Shown piece after piece: positions 55,356-64,000 of a DNA stretch of 64,000 nucleotides. Made by a program: the position numbers and the translations under genes. Positions within the stretch are counted from its first letter, which is position 1, and every line of letters starts with the position of its first letter. Source of the stretch: Ophiura sarsii (lineage: Eukaryota > Echinodermata > Ophiuroidea > Amphilepidida > Ophiuridae); contig CM069448.1 in NCBI GenBank assembly GCA_035610835.1, forward strand, positions 3,721,607-3,785,606, in the 5' to 3' direction. The notes under the pieces were generated by a model. It made no database searches and was not told where the DNA came from. It saw nothing but the letters and a program-made list of their open reading frames with translations.

Positions 55356-57615
55356 TCCTATGTGTAATGCATTTCAACTTCATTCACAAAGTATAAATTG
55401 TCATCCTAATATGCAGTGTCCCTACCCGGTAAAAACACGTAATCATCACATCATTCTCATGGTTCAGATTTATTGTCAATTGATTAGATATCTGGACATC
55501 GGCTGGTTACTCAATTACATGGGTCTTACACCATGGAAGCTTATATACGATTTACTGTATCAGTTCAGTCTTATGTTTCCAAGTACTTTTATCCTCCACT
55601 GTCCATCAATGGGGTATGACTTGTTCACACTTTCTCAAAACATCTTGAACTGTGGAGCTAATTTCCATTAAAACTTGTTGTTTCTTCTGAAGTTCTGATG
55701 TTCTTTCCAGAACATTTTGTTCAAAATACCATAGGTTGCTAATAATGCAGCATAAGGATTATATAGCATGTATTTAAAAGGAAAAGACCACAAACATACG
55801 CATCAGCCCTACTTAGAATGGCACCATGGACTTCTTTTTCCTCATTTACCACATCCTATCTAATACTAGAGGATATTACATCAAAATGTGGTTCAGTCGA
55901 ATTCATTGCCTTTTTGATCCCAAATAAGCAAATTTTGTACCATACCCCCAAATGAAAATAATGATGTGAATTAGTTTATTATTATTACGGAATATATCAC
56001 AAAACAGTGGATATATGTTTATAGGCAAATACCCATATAATATCAACTTATAAAATATTTATGCTCAACTAACCAGCTTTTATTCATTGAAATGACTCTA
56101 AATATCCATCATTTTGAGCAATAACTGCCAACCATTACTAATGTATAACAGCTGTGTTCGAGCTGGTTTAAAAACCAATAATTTAGACTTTGTCTGTTAT
56201 ATTGCAAGTTATATACTGGTGACAATATGGCCATAAAAAGTGCATATTTTGATTAATATGTAAATGAGAATATTAAAAGTAATTATTAAAACAAGATTCC
56301 ATATGGGCAAACCGTATTTTTAAAAATTGTTTAATACGACCATGTGCAATAATTTTATTGGAATTTTATGTAACAAAATACAAACATGTTATAAACACTT
56401 GGATGTGAATCAGAAAAGTAGGCAAAAGCCAATCAAAACGCATCAATATTGACAACAATTTCAAATTATAATTTTGGGCAAAAGCTTCTAGTTTAATTTA
56501 TTTTTGTTAGCCAAATTAGGCTAAAAAGGGGTTGGATTGCCTTTTTCGTAAATTTTTTCAAAAATTAGACGAGAAAAATTGTTTAAAAAAAATTTAAAAA
56601 AATCCAACCTTTTTTTTAGGCCTTAGTGAAAATAAACAACAATATCGTGGGGGTTCTTCTTTATTTTCAATGTATGCAATTATGATGAGACAGGACTACA
56701 ACTTAAAAACAAGATTTGCATACGAGCATATAGTTGGGATGTATACAGAGGCTTCCAAGATAAATAATTGATATAAAAATGCAGGATGAATTTCATGTTT
56801 GGTCTCTAGTTTTAGTGTAGTTTCTACAAATTGTTTATACGTATACAGAATGATAAAACGCATAATTTTTTTTAAATTTTAAATATGAATAATGAACTTC
56901 AGGACTTCATAGATTATTTTGTTTAAATTATACAAATGAAAAAAAATATCAAAGTCTTAAATATAACCCTCTAAATACCCAACTAAGATTTCATTTCCTT
57001 CTAGCAATCCCACCCTGTCTACATAATTGCATATCCAATCTTATACCAATCTTTGGCTGAACGGGCGGGCGGGCGTATCGGCCCATTCATCCCTGCCTGG
57101 GTGCAGCCTGCCTTCTTCCGTACACAGTGCGTGTAGGGGTGTATGAGAACATGCGTGGGAAAAGTTCATCCATGTAGAACACACACAATAACAAACCTCT
57201 CACGCTTTGGTTCCCACGGATGGCACACGTGTAGTAGAGACTTCCTGATCCTTATGTCTTTACATATGATGCCATTATAATACCTATAGACACCTGGCTG
57301 ATGAAGACTACCATGAATCAGATGACTTCACAAGATATGATGAGATTTAGTGGACTTGAACTTACAGCAGTGTTACCACTACCAATTAAGCCCAATGTCA
57401 GCCCAATTTCAGCACACCTAAGTTTAGTGGTGTGAAAAGTAGCCCTTGGGACAAACATTACTTTATAACCAGGCTGAAATGAGCACGGTAATTCATGCCC
57501 CTAGCTCTCCCCTTCTCCATAACAAGTTTTCAAACGTTCCCCCGTTCTGGTGTCAAATTCCCATCCATCGAGCCCCATCTCTTGTCCCCCAATATCATCA
57601 AATTAAAGCCAACCG
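55356..57615. other. unannotated non-coding sequence
   Basis: A 130-aa frame overlapping the start of this stretch (55279-55671) has no recognisable domain and begins inside a transposon, so it is not called. A small inverted-repeat structure GGCTAAAAAGGGGTTGGATT / AATCCAACC..TTTTAGGCC lies at 56516-56623. The rest is AT-rich, with a GC-richer part at 57060-57250. Confidence 0.45.
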
Positions 57616-57700
57616 TGCAGTGGCTTAGCCAGGGATAGGATGCAAGGGGCAGGGCACCCCGCCCCCCCCCCCCCCCACCCCTCCCTGAAAAAATTTGAGA
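57616..57700. mobile_element. solo end of a CAGTGGCG-type element
   Basis: GCAGTGGCTTAGCCAGGGAT followed by a C tract (57661-57676) matches the left end of the CAGTGGCGTAGCCAGG elements. No right end was found, so the copy is truncated. Confidence 0.5.
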
Positions 57701-58118
57701 AGATAAATACTGAAATGAATACAAACCCTGTTAAATCAGTCCATTTTGGACCTTTCTCACCTTCCAATTGAGACCATTTTCTGTAAATTTGGAAGATGGT
57801 CTCGCCCCATCTGAATGACCGGGCTGGCTATAATTCCACTGTAACCATACAGCTGATTGATAACCATAGGTCAGCCAGCCTTCCCCTACCTATTTAAAAC
57901 AATTCCCCCCCCCCCCCCCCCCACACGCCTCTGAAATGAGAATGTCTGACTTTGCTCCTTAATTGCAATACCCCTTATTGTTCCCTCACTTGAAAAATGT
58001 TGGTATTCTCAGTAACACTTTATACTGGTCACAATTCCCCACTCCTGGTAAAATCTGTGTGATGACTATATGTCACTAAACTTTCTATTAAAAGTGAGGA
58101 GGAAGGTATCAATCATGC
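57701..58118. other. unannotated sequence
   Basis: This contains a C tract at 57905-57922 and no gene. Confidence 0.4.
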
Positions 58119-58301
58119 AAGTGGCATAACCAGAGGGGGGAGGGGGCACAGGTGCATCCCCCTCCCCCCTGATGCCCCCAAATGAAACGACAAACTCTAT
58201 GTATACCTAAGTATACTTTTAAAAAAAAATCAGATTTGCCCTCCTGATGCCTGCCTCCCCCGCACATGCCCCCAAATTGAAGACCCTAATTATACACTAC
58301 T
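58119..58301. mobile_element. degenerate CAGTGGCG-type element
   Basis: AAGTGGCATAACCAGAGG and the possible right end TATACACTACTG resemble worn ends of the CAGTGGCGTAGC family. The interior is rich in GGGGG/CCCCC tracts. Boundaries are uncertain. Confidence 0.4.
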
Positions 58302-59023
58302 GCAAGTGTTACCTCTTCAAAAGAAGCCCAAAAGGGCTCTCAATCAAAACCTTAGCAACACTGGTTTTCAAAATAAAATAAAATAAAAACACCCATCATT
58401 CAAACAGCATAACCCAGCAGCTGGCATATTAATTTTCCTCCTCATTTTTGACTAATTATGATTTGATGCATGGGAATCTATTAGTGACATTTATATCACA
58501 GGTAATTGTTGGATTATTGAAGGTTTTCTAAAGTTTTTACAAAACTTTCCCACAGTTTTATTTTTTTAATTTCAACTTGAACGGACATCATGATTCCCAC
58601 CTGGTCCTGACTAAAGCTTTTATTTTTAATTTTCTTATTGATTTTTTTTTTTTTAAACAAATTAAAAAAAAAAATATGAGCAGATGCCACAGGTATAAAT
58701 ATTTATAATTTGTTTAATACCCGTCGTATATGCCTATTATTTCTATAGATGCCACAGGTTTTGGTTAATTATAAAATAATCATATAATTTGACCTAAATT
58801 CTTTCAAATAATACTTACCATAGTTACTAGTAACTAGGTCTTTCTAAAAGTGCTTTCCAAATTTCACACAGAAAGCACTTTTTATTCAAAATTCTTTTTT
58901 TTTCTGAAGCAATGTCGTCATCGAGAAAAGAAGAAAGAAAACAGGCAAAACAGTGATATATTCTATATTACTATTTATATCAGGCTTTTTAACAGTACAA
59001 TAAAACTGTGTATTCAATATTGT
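58302..59023. other. unannotated AT-rich sequence
   Basis: No gene or shared repeat was recognised apart from homopolymer T and A runs. Confidence 0.45.
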
Positions 59024-59479
59024 TTAAGAAGAGGGTGTGGACTCTCAGGTACAGCCGCCGTCAAACTGCCGTAACTTCTTCAATATTCATTTAATCTTTA
59101 TAAACGTATACAGTTTTTTGCAGAAAAGGGTTCAATGAATCCAACCATGATAATGAAATTGACCATTTTGGGAAAAATTATAAAAAACACGTTTTTTGAC
59201 CCATTTTGCAAAGATAACTCAAAATATATTTGTCAAATGTTGTCATACTAGTTTTATGATAATCATGATAACATTCCCCAGGGTGCTTTTTTTGTTTTTT
59301 GAAAATCTTTTTTATTTTTTGAGTTATAGACCAAAAAGTGCCAAAAAATGTCATTTTAACCGCCAAAATCATGAAAATCACATTTTTTGGCACTTGTTGG
59401 TTTATAAAGATTAAATGAATATTGAAGAAGTTACGGCAGTTTGACGGAGGCTGTACCTGAGAGTCCACACCCCCCTTAA
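59024..59479. mobile_element. TTAA-flanked MITE family F3, complete copy
   Basis: Inverted arms of about 80 bp are nearly identical. The left runs TTAAGAAGAGGGTGTGGACT, CAGGTACAGCC, AAACTGCCGTAACTTCTTCA, ATATTCATTTAATCTTTATA. The right is the same in reverse and ends GGACTC-complement then CCACACCCCCCTTAA. TTAA is at 59024-59027 and 59476-59479. The core contains AATCATGAAAATCACATTTT and similar. The frames over it (72 and 106 aa) are shadows. A truncated copy is at 35336-35728. Confidence 0.85.
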
Positions 59480-59614
59480 CCAAAGTACCCGGATGCATCC
59501 AATATTCTAAAAATATTGCCGTCCAATAATTTTTTGTCTCATACCCATCATTTGTTCGTTACAAATATCCGTCTATTCCATTGTATACAAAGGAGCTCAC
59601 GCAAATTTAAATTT
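59480..59614. other. short unannotated spacer
   Basis: Nothing was recognised here. Confidence 0.4.
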
Positions 59615-59710
59615 GAAAAATCTAGCCTTAAATTGAAATATCTAGCCTTAAATGAAATATCTAGCCTTAATGAAATATCTTGCCTTAAATGAAATATCTA
59701 GCTTTATTTA
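59615..59710. repeat. ~19-bp tandem repeat, five copies
   Basis: Units of GAAATATCTAGCCTTAAAT with small length changes (18-20 bp). The first (GAAAAATCTAGCC) and last (CTAGCTTTATTT) are diverged. Confidence 0.85.
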
Positions 59711-59740
59711 ACAAATTTAATCGAAATTGTCAATTACCAG

Positions 59741-60035
59741 ATTTTTGTGATATTTTTATATTTTTCATGGAATGCCCTCTATCGTTGATTTGGTTTCTCT
59801 ATGAAACTAAAATACTCTCTAAGCTACAGAGTAATATGTTTCCTAATTACTTATAAATGACGTTTGAAAATAAATTAACCAAACAGTTTATTTTCTGAGT
59901 GTTTTTTTTTTTCATTCGTAAATAGAATTCTATGATTTGATACCGTATGAACGCTGTTTACAAGGTTGTTTTCGGTGACACTCGCAACTGTACACATGTG
60001 AAACAAGTACGAAATGCTTTATAATGAAATTTTAA
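59741..60035. mobile_element. F2-related element, long-left-half subfamily, inverted copy 3
   Basis: Read on the minus strand it gives AAGCATTTCGTACTTGTTTC, GTGTACAGTTGCGAGTG, AACAGCGTTCATACGGTATC, AATTCTATTTACGAATG, AATAAACTGTTTGG, AAACATATTACTCTGTAGC and AGAGGGCATTCCATG. This matches the order of 22790-23147. It has no clear TTAA at either end. Confidence 0.55.
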
Positions 60036-60237
60036 AAACAGCAATCTTGAAGAATTCCTCAAATTAGAAGCAGATTTCCGGCATTATGATTTAGTAAAGT
60101 TCTGTGATGGATTTTACGGAAAATACAGTCAGGATAGATCGAGTCCAAGAATTTTTTTCCTAATAATAAGTCAAACTTCTCATTAATATGAGAGAGAAAA
60201 AGATCACTAATATTGCTTTAACAATCTTACTTATATG

Positions 60238-60732
60238 TTAAAGGGGCATTGAGAGATGTATCGATATACTAAATGAGCAAATAACGTAAAGATAATCATA
60301 ATAATAATAATAATAAAAAGACTTATATAGCGCATAAAGCAACGGCATCAAAGCGCTGTACATGTACAACCATAAGACTATACACAATAAACTACACGCT
60401 ACCATATATTTTAAAAGCATTATAAAAAAGTCATAAAAGTCCAAATCCAAAATGTCATACAATTCCGACATCGCATTCATGCCAAATAAGCAAATAACGG
60501 CACTTCCGGGTTGAGATTCGCACGTTAAACGATAGCATAACTTCCAAATTCAGCACCTAGTTTCGATATGATTATATGGAAACTAAGAAAATCATGAAAT
60601 TTTATATGATAAACGGCGAATAAATGGCAGATGGTAATTAGTATATGTCTAAGTATTACTTTGATGCAAAAAAACTGATTTCCAGGATAATTGAGGGCGC
60701 ACTCCCATACGTATCTCTCAATGCCCCTTTAA
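60238..60732. mobile_element. TTAA-flanked MITE family F4 (with LINE tail inside)
   Basis: TTAAAGGGGCATTGAGAGAT and ATCTCTCAATGCCCCTTTAA are perfect inverted 20-bp ends of a 495-bp element. TTAA is at 60238-60241 and 60729-60732. Further inside, GCAAATAACG occurs on both sides of the inserted LINE tail (near 60278 and 60489). This is the only copy in the window. Confidence 0.85.
60296..60420 (-). mobile_element. 3' tail of a CR1/L2-type LINE or dependent SINE
   Basis: On the minus strand ATGTACAGCGCTTTGATGCC, TATGCGCTATATAAGTC and a (TTA)n run at 60296-60316 form the characteristic 3' end of CR1/L2-type retroposons, including an AGCGCATA-type palindrome also seen at 34012-34042. No coding part is present. 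It lies inside the F4 element, so it inserted after or together with it. Confidence 0.6.
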
Positions 60733-61189
60733 GTAGCTAGCCTTTCCTACATACTATAGCGATATAAGTAAACATTATTTTTATATAATATATAAAAATA
60801 ATTTTACTTTAAAAAAACTGAGGTGGCTAATATGTTAATACCGGTTTCATGTGAGACATATTAATTTTCTTTTACACCTTATTTATGCATTTTCTTATAA
60901 ATGATCAAATAACCAAAATAGCTATAATGTTTTATCATTTTTTTAAATCAACTCATCTTTCTGAGAGGATTGTGTTGAACAACCAAACAAACCATTTTGT
61001 TTTAAAGGCCTAATTTGCAGGATTATTGAGGGCTTATTTTTAAAGCGTTTTATAAAAACTTTCCCACAGTAAAAGTTTTTGATCCATGACCATCATACTC
61101 TCCACCTGTCCAACGATGCGATACCCTCATCTTTTATTCTTTTAATTGCTTTACAATTTGTATTCTATAGTAACAACAAATGATCACAC
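60733..61189. other. unannotated AT-rich sequence
   Basis: Nothing was recognised here. Confidence 0.4.
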
Positions 61190-61808
61190 AAATTACGCTA
61201 CACAGATGCTGTTTTGATGATGATGTGACCTTTAAAATAGGGCTTTCTGAAAAAGTTTTAGAATCCGAAAATACAAATACTTCCGTTGATCAATTTTGAA
61301 AGATTTTATAGAATGAACCATATTGCTGTGCACAGATGGTGTTTTTGTTAATGGTATGGATGTGAACTTACAAATGGCTCCTAATGTGAAAAGGGGCTTA
61401 AATGCTTTCCTGTTTAAAATGTAATTAGAATGGCTTGCTCTATACAAAGTTTTGGATTTTTAAAAAAAAATGAAAAAAATGAAGGTTTGTAGTTAAGACT
61501 GACACAAATGGCTATGCACAGATGTTGTTCCCGTTCGTAAACTTAAATAAAAATTCAGCAATATACAAATCCTTGGTTTATTCTTTTAATTGCTTTGTTA
61601 TTCTGTAAAGAATTAAACAAATTACTGAGCACACAGATGTTGTGGCTTATATGAATGATGTTGTAAACTTAAACATGGCTCTATACAAAATAAAGTTTTA
61701 GATTAAAATATTGAATTGGTAAAAGTTTATTTTCTAAAGAATGTCATACATTATTGTACACAGATGTTGCAGTCTCATTGCGTCACTGTAAACTTTTAAG
61801 TTACTGAC
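61190..61808. repeat. degenerate ~120-180-bp tandem array (ACACAGATGTTG)
   Basis: A motif close to GYACACAGATGTTG recurs near 61199, 61328, 61513, 61629 and 61754. Each is followed by GTAAACTTA and ATGGCTC-like blocks at similar distances. Spacing varies between about 116 and 185 bp, so it is an old, eroded satellite. Confidence 0.6.
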
Positions 61809-61853
61809 TACACTCTTACAAATTGGATCAAATTGACTAAGGACAGTGTCAAA

Positions 61854-62800
61854 TACATTCCTCAAAATAAGTAACTGACCAGGTAATAAATATACTCTTA
61901 AAGGCATAGTATGTGATCTTTTCCAGAGAGCGCCCTCTATTCATTATTTTTTTAGAAAGTAGATTTTCTTGCAGATTTACATTTCTGATCATAAATCGTA
62001 CATACATTCCAAGTAACAGAGCGATACGATTCCTAATTACCTCAAAATCATGGTTTTAGAGTGAATTTAGAGTGAAAATAATAAACTGTCGGATTATCCG
62101 ACAGTTTATTTTCACTCTAAAATCATGATTTTGAAGTAATTAAGAATCTTATCGTCCTGTAACTTGGAATGATTGTACGATTTATGATCATAAATGTAAA
62201 TCTGCAAGAAAATCTTCTTTCAATTTTTTTTTTGATGTTGAGGGCGTTTCCTGGAAAGATCACATAATATACCTTTAACTCCAAAACCATAGCTCTTACG
62301 TAAAAATATTAAATTATAAAGTTGTATAGTAATTGCTTCTCTTTGATTTGAGACATTGTTCATGAAGATCGGTTAATAATTAAGAATACTACATTGATAA
62401 GGATAGAACAAAGTGCAGTTTACATTTTCACACGTTGGTTTTAAACATGCAGGACCTTGTGACAGGTATGTATATGGGCTGCATTGATCAATTGACGCAT
62501 CCCCAATCCTCATCTTACAATCGACCCGTGAGTTATCGCTACCAGTTAATCAATAATCTGCCTGTTGCTAGTCCAAGGCTGCGTGTAGACGAACAAAATG
62601 TTAAAATGAAAAATGGACTTTGTTTAAGTTTTGAGCACATAACTTACTTAATATTCATTCAATCTTCATGTGTAATATCTCATATTGAAGAAAAGAGATT
62701 TCCTTACAACTTTATAATCTAATATGTTTATGTAAGAGCTATAGTTTTGGAGTTGAGGGCATATTATTTACCTGGTCAGTTACTTATTTTGAGGACTGTA
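61854..62800. mobile_element. TA-flanked element with ~145-bp inverted arms, copy B (inverted)
   Basis: This is the copy of the 46910-47469 element in the opposite orientation (61856-62798), flanked by TA. It is 943 bp because an F2 element occupies 61898-62278 within one arm. Without it the length is about 566 bp, against 560 bp for copy A. The frame at 62435-62722 is a fragment of the non-coding centre. Confidence 0.8.
61898..62278. mobile_element. TTAA-flanked foldback MITE family F2, nested copy
   Basis: This complete copy (TTAAAGGCATAGTATGTGAT to CACATAATATACCTTTAA) is nearly one palindrome around GTCGGATTATCCGAC. TTAA is at 61898-61901 and 62275-62278. It interrupts TATACTC|TTAA|CTCC, which is uninterrupted at 47420-47434 in copy A of the host element. 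Confidence 0.9.
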
Positions 62801-62899
62801 TACACACAACCCTGTGGTCAAAATTTGACCACATTTATTAGAAATTTGACTCCATTTTAAGGCTGTGTGCATAATTTAACCCATTGTTTTAAGAGTGTA

Positions 62900-63301
62900 G
62901 TAAAGGATTTAACATTTAATTTGTCATTGAATCAGCTGTAATTCATATTCAAAGAAAATGCTGTACAATTCTCTTGGCGTCATCCATATGTGAACGTAAA
63001 ATCGGCATTAAACATTTACACAATTGAACAATAACAATCATTTGTTTAATTAAATTGTTTCGATTTTACTACAATTTCTGAAGGTCTATACTGATGAATG
63101 GTTTTATGTTGTTTTATAGCTTGCTTTGTGAAAGTGGGCATTTTGGGCTCATTTATCATTCACACTCTGCCAAGTTTCAATGAAAAGTGTTATTAAAATG
63201 TGAGTTAATAATCTGTATACCTTTCTTTACAGAATAGTTTGGGTATGCATGAGCATTAATTACAGTAATTTGTAAAGAATGAATTTTGTTTTTATAAACT
63301 G
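62900..63301. other. unannotated AT-rich sequence
   Basis: Nothing was recognised here. Confidence 0.4.
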
Positions 63302-63490
63302 TTAAGGCATATCATGTGATCTTTTCCAGGGGGCGCCCTCTATTCATGATTTTTTTTAGAAAGTAGATTTTCTTGCAGATTTACATTTTGGATCATAAAT
63401 CATGAATATATTCAAAGTTACAGAGCGATACGATTCCTAATTACCTCAAAATCATGGTTTTAGAGTGAATTTAGAGTAAAAATAAGTTGT
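63302..63490. mobile_element. TTAA-flanked foldback MITE family F2, half copy
   Basis: The left arm only: TTAAGGCATATCATGTGATC, GGCGCCCTCTATTCATGATT, CAGATTTACATTT and ATCATGGTTTTAGAGTGAA. It stops at AATAAGTTGTC, where the palindrome centre would be. Confidence 0.8.
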
Positions 63491-64000
63491 CCTATAAGTA
63501 GGCCTATATTTAATAATGTATAACAAATTTCCATTCACATAGCCCAGTGTCCCAAAATTAAGAAATATAACATTTTCTGCCCTGTAACGACCTGTACATA
63601 CCACAAATCTAATGTTTTAATGAAAACCATCTTAGTGACCGGCAAATTGTATTTAGATATAAGCCCCCAGCCATTTTCTTTGCTCAAATTATATCAAATA
63701 ATGTCCCATTTGTATTAATCAAATGATGCATTGTGATATCATCATCAGCGAGGCTATGCCTCATAATGAGTGTCAGTGTTACCAAGGTAACAGCTCATTT
63801 TATTTGTGTTTCATTTTGTCTAATCAATAGTTATTACGAATCAAGTACAGGAGAATAATTGGCTTATTTATGCAATCAATATTCACTGTCTTGATTAGGA
63901 GAGGACTTATACAAAATATTGACCGATGTTTTATTGATCTTGTGAAAAAGTGAAAAAAATATGGTAATGAATTTGTAGTATACAAACATATTGCACAAAA
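63491..64000. other. unannotated sequence at the window end
   Basis: No gene was recognised. It holds a perfect X-box-like palindrome GTTACCAAGGTAAC at 63778-63791. Confidence 0.4.
63778..63791. promoter_or_regulatory. X-box-like palindrome GTTACCAAGGTAAC
   Basis: This is a perfect 14-bp palindrome fitting the RFX-factor consensus. It is not next to a recognised gene. Confidence 0.4.

Larger units (their letters stand above)
61809..62899. mobile_element. outermost element of a three-level nest (TACACTCTTA ends)
   Basis: TACACTCTTA at 61809-61818 and TAAGAGTGTA at 62890-62899 are perfect inverted ends. After removing the element inserted at 61856-62798, about 150 bp remain, including GGTCAAAATTTGACC and GTGTGCATAATTT, which are shared with 10377-10539. 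A TA target is possible from the tip sequence. Confidence 0.55.

Noticed and set aside
55279..55671. 130-aa frame as a gene
   Set aside because: It begins inside the inverted end of a transposon and has no recognisable motif.
1..64000. Bacterial or viral origin (operons, ribosome binding sites, phage genes)
   Set aside because: No gene clusters. LINE, hAT, piggyBac and MITE content and very low coding density point to an animal nuclear genome.

Overview
The window reads as a gene desert from an animal nuclear genome. It is AT-rich, has no long spliced-gene signature and no operons, and is crowded with transposon relics. It carries two 3' fragments of CR1/L2-type LINEs, a TTAGGG-type telomere-like stretch, G/C homopolymer tracts inside repeats, and CAGTGGCGTAGC-type inverted-repeat elements of a kind common in marine invertebrates. 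A marine invertebrate, possibly a deuterostome such as a hemichordate, echinoderm or amphioxus, is my best guess; the sequence alone does not settle it. No host protein-coding gene, rRNA or complete tRNA could be supported.

The only long intact reading frame is a piggyBac-family transposase (18347-20872, minus strand, 841 aa). It has all the catalytic aspartates, a long acidic N-terminus and a C-terminal cysteine cluster. Upstream it has a good TATA box and then a large inverted repeat. That repeat carries five exact E2F-type TTTCCCGC sites and three RFX/X-box-like palindromes, so it looks like a real promoter built from repeated modules.

The rest is a layered record of non-autonomous DNA transposons. 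Five unrelated inverted-repeat families end at TTAA, the piggyBac target: F1 at 5.2, 15.5, 38.7, 49.4 and 51.9 kb; F2 and relatives at 22.8, 48.5, 51.6, 59.7, 61.9 and 63.3 kb; F3 at 35.3 and 59.0 kb; F4 at 60.2 kb; F5 at 42.0 kb. Three families have 8-bp target duplications of hAT type (1.0/10.1/33.0/41.8 kb; 24.1 kb; 7.8/29.3/44.8 kb). Others are flanked by TA (46.9 and 61.9 kb; 40.0 kb; perhaps 2.9 kb). At 61.8-62.9 kb three elements are nested, and an empty copy of the innermost insertion site is preserved at 47.42 kb.

Tandem repeats include a 20-copy minisatellite of 27-29 bp units (54.0 kb), a ~370-bp satellite inside a 2-kb inverted-repeat element (2.9-5.0 kb), and shorter arrays at 6.75, 22.66, 30.2, 30.95, 36.7, 41.06, 59.6 and 61.2 kb. 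A 19-nt hairpin close to GCTATCTACTGAAGATAGC occurs at eight scattered places without shared flanks. A few repeat-free blocks could be conserved regulatory DNA, but that needs comparison with a related genome.
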